A stretch of 64,000 bases of DNA. Source: Mycolicibacterium lacusdiani (GTDB taxonomy: Bacteria; Actinomycetota; Actinomycetes; Mycobacteriales; Mycobacteriaceae). Of this stretch, positions 1-8,107 are shown in pieces. The notes beneath the pieces are model-generated. The model was not told where the DNA came from. It saw only the letters and a list, made by a program, of their open reading frames with translations, and searched no databases. Location: contig NZ_JAKCFC010000010.1 of NCBI RefSeq assembly GCF_021916785.1, positions 62,001 to 126,000 on the forward strand. Reading direction: 5' to 3'. A program made the position numbers and the translations under genes. Positions within the stretch are counted from its first letter, which is position 1; each line of letters starts with the position of its first letter.

Positions 1-675
<675 letters not shown>

Positions 676-688
676 ATACAGTCATGGC

Positions 689-1990
689 GTGAGTTCCGAC
701 GCCGAAGCCGACTGTCCGGCTGCAACGGAGGGCAAGGGCAAGGCGACGAGCGAGTCGGCCCCGAAGGACAAGCTGCCCAGCGAGGTCTGGGTCCTGATCT
801 TCTGCAACGCGGTCGTCGCACTCGGGTACGGCGTCGTGGCGCCGGTGCTGCCGCAGTACGCGCGCAACTTCGGCGTCAGCATCAGCGCGGCGACCTTCGT
901 GATCACCGCGTTCGCGTTGATGCGCCTGGTGGGCGCGCCGCCCGCCGGCATGCTGGTGCAGCGGTGGGGAGAGCGGCGGGTCTACGTCTCGGGCCTGCTG
1001 ATTGTCGCGCTGTCCACCGGTGCGTGCGCGTTCGCGCAGACGTACTGGCAGCTGCTGGTGTTCCGGTCCCTCGGCGGGCTGGGCTCGGCCATGTTCACCG
1101 TGTCGTCGCTGGGGCTGATGATCAGGATCTCGCCGGCCAATGCGCGTGGCCGGGTGGCGGGCATGTTCACCTCGGCGTTCCTCGTCGGGTCGGTGGGCGG
1201 CCCCGTGCTCGGCAGCCTGACCGCCGGGCTCGGACTGTCGATGCCGTTCGTCATCTACGGCTGCGCGCTCCTGATCGCGGCGGGCGTCGTGCTGATCGTG
1301 TTGCGCAAGTCGTCGCTCGCGACGCCCGACGAGCAGACCGAGCGCGCCCTGAGCGTGCGCGAGGCGCTGCGCAACAGCGCCTACCGTGCCGCCCTGGCGT
1401 CGAACTTCGCGACGGGGTGGTCGGCGTTCGGGCTGCGGGTCGCGCTGGTCCCGCTGTTCGTCGTGGAGGTGCTGCACCGGGGGACGGGCGTGGCAGGGCT
1501 GGCGCTGGCGACGTTCGCGGTCGGCAACGTGTCGGTGGTCATCTTCAGCGGGTACCTGTCCGATCGCGTGGGCAGACGGATACCGCTGCTCGTCGGTCTG
1601 CCGGTGGCCGCGGCGATGACCGTGCTGGTTGGCTTCACGACGTCGCTGCCGGTGTTCCTGGTCGCGGCGTTCATCACGGGCGCGGCGACGGGCATCTTCA
1701 TCTCTCCCCAGCAGGCGGCGGTGGCCGACATCGTCGGCAGCAAGGCACGCGGTGGCACGGCCGTCGCGACGTTCCAGATGATGTCGGACTTCGGGGCGAT
1801 CCTGGGCTCGCTGGCGGTGGGTCAGATCGCCGAGCACCTGTCGTATGGGACGGCGTTCACGATCAGCGGCGCCATCCTGCTGTCGGCGGCGATCTTCTGG
1901 ATATTCGCCCCGGAAACCCGCCCGCAGCCGTGTCCGGAGCACACACCTGCCCGGCCGCTCGGTCCGGACGCCGGTGGAGAGGTGCCCTGA
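689..1990 (+). CDS. MFS transporter (12-TM drug/metabolite exporter type)
   Basis: The 433-residue product is a major facilitator superfamily permease of the inner membrane. About twelve hydrophobic segments are seen. The loop 2-3 signature appears as GMLVQRWGERRV and is repeated in the second half as GYLSDRVGRRIP, the usual MFS pseudo-duplication. A hydrophilic N-terminal tail of about 25 residues precedes TM1. The start is uncertain: GTG at 689 is preferred, but an in-frame TTG at 668 would overlap the pgm stop. The substrate cannot be read from sequence; resemblance is to multidrug or sugar efflux proteins. It probably shares a transcript with pgm. Confidence 0.85.
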   Translation: MSSDAEADCPAATEGKGKATSESAPKDKLPSEVWVLIFCNAVVALGYGVVAPVLPQYARNFGVSISAATFVITAFALMRLVGAPPAGMLVQRWGERRVYVSGLLIVALSTGACAFAQTYWQLLVFRSLGGLGSAMFTVSSLGLMIRISPANARGRVAGMFTSAFLVGSVGGPVLGSLTAGLGLSMPFVIYGCALLIAAGVVLIVLRKSSLATPDEQTERALSVREALRNSAYRAALASNFATGWSAFGLRVALVPLFVVEVLHRGTGVAGLALATFAVGNVSVVIFSGYLSDRVGRRIPLLVGLPVAAAMTVLVGFTTSLPVFLVAAFITGAATGIFISPQQAAVADIVGSKARGGTAVATFQMMSDFGAILGSLAVGQIAEHLSYGTAFTISGAILLSAAIFWIFAPETRPQPCPEHTPARPLGPDAGGEVP

Positions 1991-1999
1991 CCAGTGCTT

Positions 2000-2029
2000 T
2001 TGAACCGCGGGTTACCAGTGGTGTAACTT
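2000..2029 (+). promoter_or_regulatory. Probable promoter of tRNA-Ala
   Basis: A -35 element TTGAAC (2000-2005) and a -10 element TAACTT (2024-2029) are separated by 18 bases. The predicted transcription start near 2036 lies about 11 bases before the mature tRNA 5' end, which is normal for a tRNA operon. Confidence 0.55.
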
Positions 2030-2046
2030 CGACTGGCACGACTCGA

Positions 2047-2119
2047 GGGGCTATGGCGCAGTTGGTAGCGCACCACACTGGCAGTGTGGGGGTCAGGGGT
2101 TCGAATCCCCTTAGCTCCA
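2047..2119 (+). tRNA. tRNA-Ala (anticodon GGC)
   Basis: The 73-nt cloverleaf is complete. The acceptor stem GGGGCTA pairs with TAGCTCC, with one G-T pair. The D arm is gcgc/gcgc. The anticodon stem CCACA/TGTGG encloses the loop CTGGCAG, giving anticodon GGC. The T arm AGGGG-TTCGAAT-CCCCT is canonical and the discriminator base is A. No CCA is encoded; CTT follows. There is no integrase or direct repeat of the tRNA 3' end in the visible flank, so I see no sign of an integrated element. Confidence 0.97.
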
Positions 2120-2348
2120 CTTCATAAATGCAGGTCAGAGGCTTGGCCCGGATACGCGTCAACCCGTGCGCACTTTGCCTGCGTGCGGTCGCCATTGACG
2201 CGGGCCTGCGGGCCGCCCGAGCGAGATGGGCTTCGCCAGGACGACGGCCGGGCGCCATTACCGTCGCGTCGGTCCCAAACCAACCCGCGAGTCCGCGAGA
2301 ACCGACGGGTTTCACCGACTCCTGTCGCAGTTGCTCTAATCCGCGATC

Positions 2349-3005
2349 TCAGCCGTGATCAGGGTCCGCTTCCGCTGAGCGCAGTCGGCGGCGCCGGGTC
2401 ACGACGAATCGCAACGCCCAGACCGCGATGGCGGCCGCGATCACGTACTGCAGGGTCGCCGTATAGGGCTCGATGGCGTGCCAATTGGCGCCCAGCGCGT
2501 AGCCAGCCGATATGAGCGCGCTGTTCCACACCAAGCTGCCCAGCAGGGTCAGGACGGTGAAGGTCGCGGCGCTCATCCGCTCGGTACCTGCTGGGATCGA
2601 GATGAAGCTGCGAAACAGCGGCACCATCCGTCCGAAGAACACCGCCTTGGTGCCGTGGCGCGCGAACCACGCGGTCGTCTTGTCCATGTCTTCGGCCGCC
2701 AGCAGCGGAATGCGCAGTGCCAGCTTGCGAATTCGTTCGTGCCCGAGCCAGGCACCGAGCCCGTAGAGCATCCAAGCCCCGACCACCGAGCCGATCGTGG
2801 CGCCGATGATCGCCTCGGCCAGCGACAGGTCGCCGAGACGCGCGGCGAAACCGGCCATCGGCAAGATGACCTCACTGGGCACGGGGGGGAACAGGTTCTC
2901 GGCGGCGATCGCCAGACCCGCGCCGAGGCCTCCCCAGCGCTCCATCAATTCGACTGTCCAGCCAGCGACACCGTCGACATCGGTGGCGAAGTGCGTCGCC
3001 AACAA
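2349..3005 (-). CDS. DedA family membrane protein
   Basis: A 218-residue polytopic membrane protein of the DedA/VTT family, thought to act in lipid flipping and membrane homeostasis. The hallmark motifs are ENLFPPVPSEVILPMAGF near the N-terminus and FFGRMVPLFRSFISIPAG in the middle (the G-R-x3-P-x2-R-x4-PAG signature). Several hydrophobic helices and a basic C-terminus (RRRRLRSAE) are seen. An open frame extends about 70 codons further upstream but lacks family-like sequence. The TTG at 3005 has a GAAAGG Shine-Dalgarno about five bases away and gives the usual family length. It is divergent from the DUF4442 gene. Confidence 0.88.
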   Translation of the reverse strand: MLATHFATDVDGVAGWTVELMERWGGLGAGLAIAAENLFPPVPSEVILPMAGFAARLGDLSLAEAIIGATIGSVVGAWMLYGLGAWLGHERIRKLALRIPLLAAEDMDKTTAWFARHGTKAVFFGRMVPLFRSFISIPAGTERMSAATFTVLTLLGSLVWNSALISAGYALGANWHAIEPYTATLQYVIAAAIAVWALRFVVTRRRRLRSAEADPDHG

Positions 3006-3167
3006 GCCGCCTTTCGTCGGGGGGTCTGTTTCGAGGGTACCGGTGTCGGCGGGGAGCGAGAGTCGGCGCAAAGCGGGCTCAGCCCGGGCAACATGGGGCG
3101 AGCAGAGCGTCGGAAACCGCAGGTGACGAACCGCACTGAAAAGACGGAGCATGCGCGGACTCGACGC

Positions 3168-3189
3168 GACCTTACTTCGAAGTAAGGTC
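3168..3189. promoter_or_regulatory. 22-bp perfect palindrome, probable operator
   Basis: The half-site GACCTTACTTC is followed directly by its exact reverse complement. It ends seven bases before the ATG of the DUF4442 gene and covers the AAGG that would serve as its Shine-Dalgarno, so a bound dimeric repressor would block expression. Size and symmetry fit a TetR-family operator. No regulator gene is adjacent, so the cognate protein is unknown. Confidence 0.6.
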
Positions 3190-3195
3190 AGCGTG

Positions 3196-3666
3196 ATGAC
3201 CAGCTCACTCACCTACCGTGCCTGGCAGAGTCTTTCCGGCAAACCCGGTGGCAGCCGCATCTTCTCCGTCGCGGCCATGGCCCGCGTGCCGTACTTCGCC
3301 TCCGTCCTGCCTCATGTCGTCCGCATGGAGCTGGGCCTGGCCGAGGTCGAGATTCCGAAGTGGCCGATGATCCACAACCACCTGCACACCGTCCATGCAA
3401 TCGCGTCGTGCAACGCCGCCGAGATGGCGATGGGAATGCTGATGGAGGCGACGGTGCCGAGTACCCACCGCTGGATTCCGAAGGCGATGAACGTCCAATA
3501 CCTGCAGAAGGCGACGACGTCGCTGCGCGCCACGGCACAGCTCGACGCACCCGACTTCGGCACGATCAGCGAGGGGACTGAGATCGTGGTGCCGGTGAGC
3601 GTCACCGACCGACACGGCGTCGAGGTCGTACATGCCGAGATCACCACGTGGGTGACGCCGAAGTAG
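3196..3666 (+). CDS. DUF4442 (hotdog-fold) protein
   Basis: The 156-residue protein resembles DUF4442 members, which adopt the hotdog thioesterase fold. Characteristic stretches are WPMIHNHLHTVHAIASCN, the helix AAEMAMGMLMEATVP, and the strand segment KAMNVQYLQKATTSLRAT. The ATG at 3196 is chosen over an upstream in-frame ATG at 3151, because the longer form would translate the palindromic operator. The enzyme's substrate is unknown; fatty acyl-CoA or aromatic acyl thioesters are typical for the fold. Confidence 0.8.
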   Translation: MTSSLTYRAWQSLSGKPGGSRIFSVAAMARVPYFASVLPHVVRMELGLAEVEIPKWPMIHNHLHTVHAIASCNAAEMAMGMLMEATVPSTHRWIPKAMNVQYLQKATTSLRATAQLDAPDFGTISEGTEIVVPVSVTDRHGVEVVHAEITTWVTPK

Positions 3667-3683
3667 TTCGGACCCGGACCCGG

Positions 3684-3950
3684 CTACGACACGTGTCGGC
3701 CGTTCACCAGATCGTCAAGGGCTGCCTCGGCGTCGCGCCACGTCGGCACGAACGTCGCCATCGGCGCATCGCTCGTCCAGGCTTCCCACAGCGCACGGAC
3801 CTTGCCGTTGCGATCATTGACCACGATGTGCTCGATCCCGCAGAGCGTCGCGATGACGTGTCCGTGCAGGCGGTCGGTGACCAGGACGCGCCCCCGCGAC
3901 AGGGTTCGGATGCCCCACCGCAGGTTCTGTCGTGCAAATCCGTTGGCCGC
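3684..3950 (-). pseudogene. C-terminal remnant of a polysaccharide pyruvyl transferase family gene
   Basis: Only about the last 85-90 residues remain. The stretch reading GIRTLSRGRVLVTDRLHGHV, then IATLCGIEHIVVNDRNGKVR and ALWEAWT, matches the conserved C-terminal block of PS_pyruv_trans proteins (TDRLHGH...GKxR...WT), which add pyruvate ketals or act in cell-surface glycan decoration. The reading continues to an intact stop at 3684. Upstream of about 3950 the frame turns into unrelated arginine-rich out-of-frame sequence and there is no start, so the 5' two-thirds of the gene is missing. It abuts another broken gene on the opposite strand. Confidence 0.72.
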
Positions 3951-4432
3951 GGTGGCGCGTCCTCGCTTCCGACAACGTCGCGGTGGTGCCCGACGCTCTG
4001 GAATTCCAGACTGCGGCGGCGCTTCCGGTCGCCGGCGTGACCGCGTTACAGATCGTGCGACGACTCGGGGCCGATGAGGTCGTCGTCGGACTTCGGGGAG
4101 TAGCACCCGTGTACGGGGTGCTCGAGCACGTCGGCGGCGAGATGCTGGCCGAGGCGTTCGCTCTGCACGACGGTGGGCGGGTGATCTCGGTAGGTGCTGC
4201 CTCAGGTCAACCGACGATCATCGACTACGAAGCGGAACGAATGACGATGTCGAAGAAGCGGATCGAAATCTTCATGATGGAGTGGCCGATCGCGGCGGAC
4301 CTGCAATACGTGGTCGACCTGGCCGCAAGCGGCCAACTGGATGCACAGATCGGCCATCGCGATTCCTGGGACGCGATCGACGCACTGCTCGGCCGCAAGG
4401 TCGTAGGCAAGGTGGCGCTCACCGTCCGTTAG
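3951..4432 (+). pseudogene. Truncated and internally deleted MDR quinone oxidoreductase remnant
   Basis: The reading VAVVPDALEFQTAAALPVAG then VTALQ matches the middle of medium-chain quinone reductases. It jumps directly to RRLGADEVVVGLRG and then the C-terminal part (GGEMLAEAFALHDGGRVISV, ending VVGKVALTVR). The N-terminal GroES-like domain and the Rossmann GxGxxG stretch (roughly 60-70 residues between TALQ and LGADEVV) are absent. Without these the protein cannot bind NADPH normally. I therefore call it a decayed gene even though the frame is open. It meets the pyruvyl transferase remnant near 3950. Confidence 0.7.
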
Positions 4433-4445
4433 GCGCGCCCGAACC

Positions 4446-4820
4446 TCAGTCCAACTCGGCGAGGGCCTTGCGGGCGGCCTCCAGTTCGGCCTCGAGCGCA
4501 GCGACCTTGGCGGCCTGCTGGACGCGTGCCTCCTCGATCACCTCGTCGATCGGGGTGGCCAGGTCCTCGTGGAGTTCCTTGGCTGCGCGGGAGACTGCTG
4601 CGGCTGCGACGGCGAGGTCTCGAGCCAGGAAGGTGCTGCCCTGCTTGAGTTCTGCGCGCCATTCGCCATCAGCGGTTCCGGTGACGGTCAGCGTGAGTTC
4701 GAGGGTCTTGGCCTTCCTGCCGGTCGACTTCTTGGCCGGAGCCTTCGTCGGTGCCTGCTCCACCGGGGCAAGGGTGGAGTCGGCGGGCGGTGCGTCGACT
4801 GGCAGGGTGTCTACGGTCAT
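4446..4820 (-). CDS. Small Ala/Lys-rich coiled-coil protein (DUF6319-like), function unknown
   Basis: The 124-residue protein starts at ATG 4820, with GAGGAG about 11 bases upstream. Residues 1-40 are Pro/Ala-rich. A basic patch KKSTGRKAKT is followed by a short beta-rich region (LELTLTVTGTADGEW) and a long Ala/Glu helix (residues about 75-124) that predicts a coiled coil. No enzymatic motif is present. It resembles a small mycobacterial conserved family I recall as DUF6319, but that name is from memory. A longer frame to 4880 exists without a better start. Confidence 0.7.
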   Translation of the reverse strand: MTVDTLPVDAPPADSTLAPVEQAPTKAPAKKSTGRKAKTLELTLTVTGTADGEWRAELKQGSTFLARDLAVAAAAVSRAAKELHEDLATPIDEVIEEARVQQAAKVAALEAELEAARKALAELD

Positions 4821-4904
4821 CGGGCGGCGATCTCCTCGAAAGATTGCCCGCTGTGCGCGGGCGGGCGCTGGAGCAGTCATTAGAACACGCGTTCGAAGAT
4901 CGGA

Positions 4905-5672
4905 TCAACCCGTGCCGGATCCGTCGTCCGTGGCACGCAGGATCTCGCGGGTCCGACGCAGCACGTCCAGTTGGGCGTCGTTGTACAGCTCTGACATCGC
5001 CGCAGCGACGGTCCGATCGAAGTGGCTCGGCCCCTTCGGGGCGTCTGCCCGCGACTCCAGTACACCGGGATGAGCTGCGTAGACCGCGCGCAGGTACGGC
5101 ACGAGGTGCTCGACGATTTCCCGACGAGTCGACTCGTCGGCGTCGGCAGGCAGGTCGTCGAACGCGAGCACGCCCGCAGGCTCCTCGGGAACGTTCTCCA
5201 GCAGCTTGCCGTAGTCCGCGAGGCCGCGCGGTCCCAGCACCCTCGTCATGACGACGACGAGCGACCGGTCTACATCCGAGAGCTTGGCCACTGCATCGGG
5301 TCGGACGAAGTTCGACGGCAGGTCGATGTGCGACGAATCATCCAGTAGCGCAGCGAGTTCGGCGCGTGCGCTCCGAATGCGCTCCATCTTGGCCGCGAGT
5401 TCATCGTCCAGGGCGCGCAGTGCTTCCTCGGGGTGTTCGTCGCTGTCGCCCATGGCGGCGATCTGAGGCAGGGAGAAACCCAGATCGGTCAGTCGTTTGA
5501 TGCGCACCAGTCGCACGAGATGAGCAGCGCCGTACTGTTTGTAGCCGTTGTTGTGACGGTCGGGTTCGGCGAGCAGGCCGATCTGGTGGTAGTGCCGGAC
5601 CGCTCGCAGGCTCGTGCCTGCGAGTTCGGCGATCTCACGGGTGCTCCATGCCACGCGTCCATTGTCGGGCAC
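4905..5672 (-). CDS. MerR family transcriptional regulator
   Basis: The 255-residue DNA-binding protein has an N-terminal MerR winged helix (residues about 9-80), with WSTREIAELAGTSLRAVRHY and the GFSLPQIAAM segment. A long dimerisation helix follows (EEALRALDDELAAKMERIRS). The C-terminal 140 residues are all-helical and lack the Cys motifs of metal-sensing MerR proteins, so an organic effector is likelier. Translation starts at GTG 5672. It is divergent from the DUF3159 gene with 45 bases between starts, which suggests control of that gene and of itself. Confidence 0.87.
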   Translation of the reverse strand: MPDNGRVAWSTREIAELAGTSLRAVRHYHQIGLLAEPDRHNNGYKQYGAAHLVRLVRIKRLTDLGFSLPQIAAMGDSDEHPEEALRALDDELAAKMERIRSARAELAALLDDSSHIDLPSNFVRPDAVAKLSDVDRSLVVVMTRVLGPRGLADYGKLLENVPEEPAGVLAFDDLPADADESTRREIVEHLVPYLRAVYAAHPGVLESRADAPKGPSHFDRTVAAAMSELYNDAQLDVLRRTREILRATDDGSGTG

Positions 5673-5681
5673 GGCGGAGTT

Positions 5682-5700
5682 TGACTGTGCCGCTGCGTCA
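5682..5700. promoter_or_regulatory. Candidate MerR operator (TGAC-N11-GTCA)
   Basis: An inverted repeat TGAC / GTCA with 11 intervening bases sits in the 45-base gap between the divergent MerR and DUF3159 starts. MerR proteins bind short dyads in promoter spacers. A TTGAC at 5681 could be a -35 for the plus strand, but I cannot place a convincing -10. Confidence 0.35.
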
Positions 5701-5717
5701 CGGTGTGTCCTGGCGGC

Positions 5718-6458
5718 ATGGCATCACAGGACGCGACGACACACGACGGGACCCCGCAAGGCACGACACGGGCAGACGAGCACCTGACACTCCTGGACCG
5801 CATGGGTGGCGTGTCCGGCCTGGTCGCCGCCAGCATGCCCACGTTCGCCTACCTCGTGGCGAACGCGCTGGCAGGGCTGGACGCTGCAATCGTGGCTGCA
5901 CTCACCGTCAGCGTCGCGCTGATCGCATGGAGGAAGTACCGCAAGCAGCCGATCCAGCCGGCCGTCTCCGGACTGCTGGGCGTGGTCGTCGCGTCGTTGA
6001 TCGCCCTGTACACCGGTTCCGCCGAGGGCTACTTCCTACCCGGCATCTGGGTGAGTCTGGTGCTGGCCGCCGTGTTCGCGATCTCCGTGGTGGTGCGACG
6101 GCCACTGGTGGGCGTGGTCTGGCACGCGCTCACGAGCACGGGGGAGCGCGCCGCCTGGCACGCCGACAAGGGTGCGCTGCACGCATTCGACGTCGCCACG
6201 CTGACGTTCGTGGCGGTGTTCGCCGCGAGGTTCGTCGTCCAGGACTGGCTGTACGACGCCGGTTCCGCCGGTTGGTTGGCGTTCGCTCGGATCGCGATGG
6301 GTTACCCGCTGCTCGCGCTGGCGCTTCTGGTGACCTTCTGGGCGGTTCGCCGTGCACGCGGACGGCTCGATGTCGTGACCGACGAGCAGCGGGAGAGGCT
6401 CGCGACGCGGCCGAGCAGTCAGCTAGTCGACCGAAGCAACTGCAGTGAGTACTCGTAG
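5718..6458 (+). CDS. DUF3159 family integral membrane protein
   Basis: The 246-residue product has a hydrophilic N-terminus of about 25 residues. About six hydrophobic helices follow, including SGLVAASMPTFAYLVANALA and VSGLLGVVVASLIALYTGSA. The arrangement and the motif YTGSAEGYFLPG match the DUF3159 family of actinobacterial membrane proteins (an intracellular septation-like fold has been suggested for this type). ATG 5718 is preferred to GTG 5703. Its last 40 bases overlap the 3' end of the convergent small gene at 6419. Confidence 0.82.
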   Translation: MASQDATTHDGTPQGTTRADEHLTLLDRMGGVSGLVAASMPTFAYLVANALAGLDAAIVAALTVSVALIAWRKYRKQPIQPAVSGLLGVVVASLIALYTGSAEGYFLPGIWVSLVLAAVFAISVVVRRPLVGVVWHALTSTGERAAWHADKGALHAFDVATLTFVAVFAARFVVQDWLYDAGSAGWLAFARIAMGYPLLALALLVTFWAVRRARGRLDVVTDEQRERLATRPSSQLVDRSNCSEYS

Positions 6459-6628
6459 GCCCAACTGGCCAGCGCCGATTCCCTGACGCTGTCGTATCCT
6501 GGCTGAGCCGAACGGTATTCGTGCATCCTGGCATCCGCCGCATACCGCGCGGCGGCCTGCTCCACGGTCTCGTGTGCGATCGGATCGGTGGTGAGCAACG
6601 CGAAGTCTCGCATCGGGTCCATCGTCAT
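6419..6628 (-). CDS. Small conserved-type protein at the end of the chvE-mmsAB operon
   Basis: A 69-residue product, MTMDPMRDFALLTTDPIAHE at the N-terminus, then an Ala-rich helical body (AAARYAADARMHEYRSAQPG) and a C-terminal helix. Its ATG at 6628 overlaps the stop of the preceding small gene as ATGA, so it is translationally coupled. No domain is recognised. The helical pattern and Tyr/Ala content suggest a small soluble protein. It could be an accessory to the sugar importer or simply operon-linked. It overlaps DUF3159 by 40 bases tail-to-tail. Confidence 0.6.
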   Translation of the reverse strand: MTMDPMRDFALLTTDPIAHETVEQAAARYAADARMHEYRSAQPGYDSVRESALASWAYEYSLQLLRSTS

Positions 6629-6870
6629 CCTTGGGGTCCGGTACTGCTGGGGCTGTGGACGGCCTGGGGAGCACTGTGCTGCAACCGTAGCCATGGCTGG
6701 CGCATCTCCTGCTCACGACGAGCCTGCTCGGCAGCGACGATCAGGTGAATTCTGCGGGTGAGCTGCTCCCGGGTCATGCCGAACTCCAGCATCACCTCCT
6801 CGGCGGGCGGACCGCCGTAGGGGACCCAGCTGCGGACGAAGTCCATGATCTGTCGGTCGAACCGGTCCAT
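6625..6870 (-). CDS. Small DUF3263-like helical protein
   Basis: An 81-residue protein reading MDRFDRQIMDFVRSWVPYGG, then PPAEEVMLEFGMTREQLTRR. The pattern D-x3-F-x3-W-x5-G-x3-E-x4-FG-M-x7-R resembles DUF3263, a short actinobacterial helix-turn-helix-like family. It begins two to four bases after the permease stop (GTG 6873 and ATG 6870 are both possible) and overlaps the next gene by ATGA. It is therefore part of the sugar ABC operon. A DNA-binding role is possible but unproven. Confidence 0.65.
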   Translation of the reverse strand: MDRFDRQIMDFVRSWVPYGGPPAEEVMLEFGMTREQLTRRIHLIVAAEQARREQEMRQPWLRLQHSAPQAVHSPSSTGPQG

Positions 6871-6874
6871 CACG

Positions 6875-8107
6875 TCACGACCCGCCCTTCTTCTTGTTGT
6901 AGACGTCGAAGCCGACTGCGGCCAGGAGCACCAGGCCCTTGATGAGCTGCTGAATGTCGCTACCGATTCCGATCAGGGACATGCCGTTGTTCAGCACGCC
7001 GAGCACGAAGCCGCCGATGATCGCGCCGAACACCGTCCCCACCCCGCCGTTGGCGGACGCGCCGCCGATGAACGCCGCCGCGATCGCTTCCAACTCCATG
7101 CCGATGCCGGCCTGCGGCGTAGCGGAGTTGAGTCGGGCGGCGAAGAGGAGGCCGGCCAGGGCCGAGAGCAGACCCATGTTGACGAACACCAGGAAGGTGA
7201 CCCGCTTGGTCTTCACGCCGGACAGCCGCGCGGCTGCCACGTTGCCGCCGACGGCGTAGACCTGTCGCCCGAAGACGGTGCTGCGCATCAGGAATGCGTA
7301 CAGCACGAACGCAACAGCCAAGATGATGCCGACGACCGGGACGCCCCGGTAGCTGGCGAGCAACAGCGTGAACGCGGCCAGCGCGGCGACGATCGCGGCG
7401 CACTTGGCGATGAACCAGACCAGCGGCAGCACGTCGAAGCCGTAGCGGGTCTGCGTCCTTCGCTGACGGACCTGCTGCCAGATGGCCGCGGCCATGACGA
7501 ACACCCCGAGGATCACGGTCGGCCAGTGGTAGAGGCTGGCGCCGCCCACCTCGGGCAGGAACCCGCTGCTGACCTGACTGAAGCTGCGGGGGAACGGGGC
7601 GATCGACTGCCCCTCGAGCAGATACTGCGTCGCACCGCGGAACACCAGCATGCCGGCGAGGGTCACGATGAACGAGGGAATGCCGACGTATGCGATCCAG
7701 AACCCCTGCCACGCACCGATCAGCGCACCCAGCAGCAGACACACGACCACCGCCACGGGCCAGGGCATGTCGTAGCGGATCATCAGGACCGCCGACATGG
7801 CGCCGACGAATCCCGCGATCGAGCCGACCGACAGGTCGATGTGCCCGGAGATGATCACGATGACCATCCCGATCGCCAAGATGAGGATGTAACCGTTCTG
7901 CTGAACGATGTTGGTGACGTTGAGCGGTTTGAGCAGGATCCCGCTGGTCCACACCTGGAACAGGATCACGATCAGCACCAGCGCGACGACCATGCCGTAT
8001 TGCCGGAAGTTGCCCCGCAGCGCGGTCTTGAGTCGCGACGCCGGGGAGTCCGGTGGTGGGGGTGCCTGCGCGCTCGACGCCGCGTCCACCGTCGAACTGG
8101 TGGTCAT
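6875..8107 (-). CDS. mmsB: Multiple-monosaccharide ABC transporter permease (MmsB/GguB type)
   Basis: The 410-residue inner membrane permease belongs to the branched-chain amino acid / ribose transporter (BPD_transp_2) family. It has a 30-residue cytoplasmic N-terminus and ten or more hydrophobic helices. The conserved ISGHIDLSVGSIAGFVGAM motif is seen in the first half and AIAAAFIGGASANGGVGTVF in the second. The length (about 400) and the long central loop fit the GguB/MmsB subgroup rather than RbsC. Its ATG overlaps the ATPase stop as ATGA. With MmsA and ChvE it would import aldoses such as arabinose, galactose, glucose or xylose. Confidence 0.9.
   Translation of the reverse strand: MTTSSTVDAASSAQAPPPPDSPASRLKTALRGNFRQYGMVVALVLIVILFQVWTSGILLKPLNVTNIVQQNGYILILAIGMVIVIISGHIDLSVGSIAGFVGAMSAVLMIRYDMPWPVAVVVCLLLGALIGAWQGFWIAYVGIPSFIVTLAGMLVFRGATQYLLEGQSIAPFPRSFSQVSSGFLPEVGGASLYHWPTVILGVFVMAAAIWQQVRQRRTQTRYGFDVLPLVWFIAKCAAIVAALAAFTLLLASYRGVPVVGIILAVAFVLYAFLMRSTVFGRQVYAVGGNVAAARLSGVKTKRVTFLVFVNMGLLSALAGLLFAARLNSATPQAGIGMELEAIAAAFIGGASANGGVGTVFGAIIGGFVLGVLNNGMSLIGIGSDIQQLIKGLVLLAAVGFDVYNKKKGGS

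Noticed and set aside
2047..2348. Possible integrated element or att site at tRNA-Ala
   Set aside because: No integrase, no repeat of the tRNA 3' end and no phage-like gene in the following 229 bases or beyond.
2128..2358. Short frame downstream of the tRNA
   Set aside because: No Shine-Dalgarno and no recognisable sequence; I see nothing coding in this gap.
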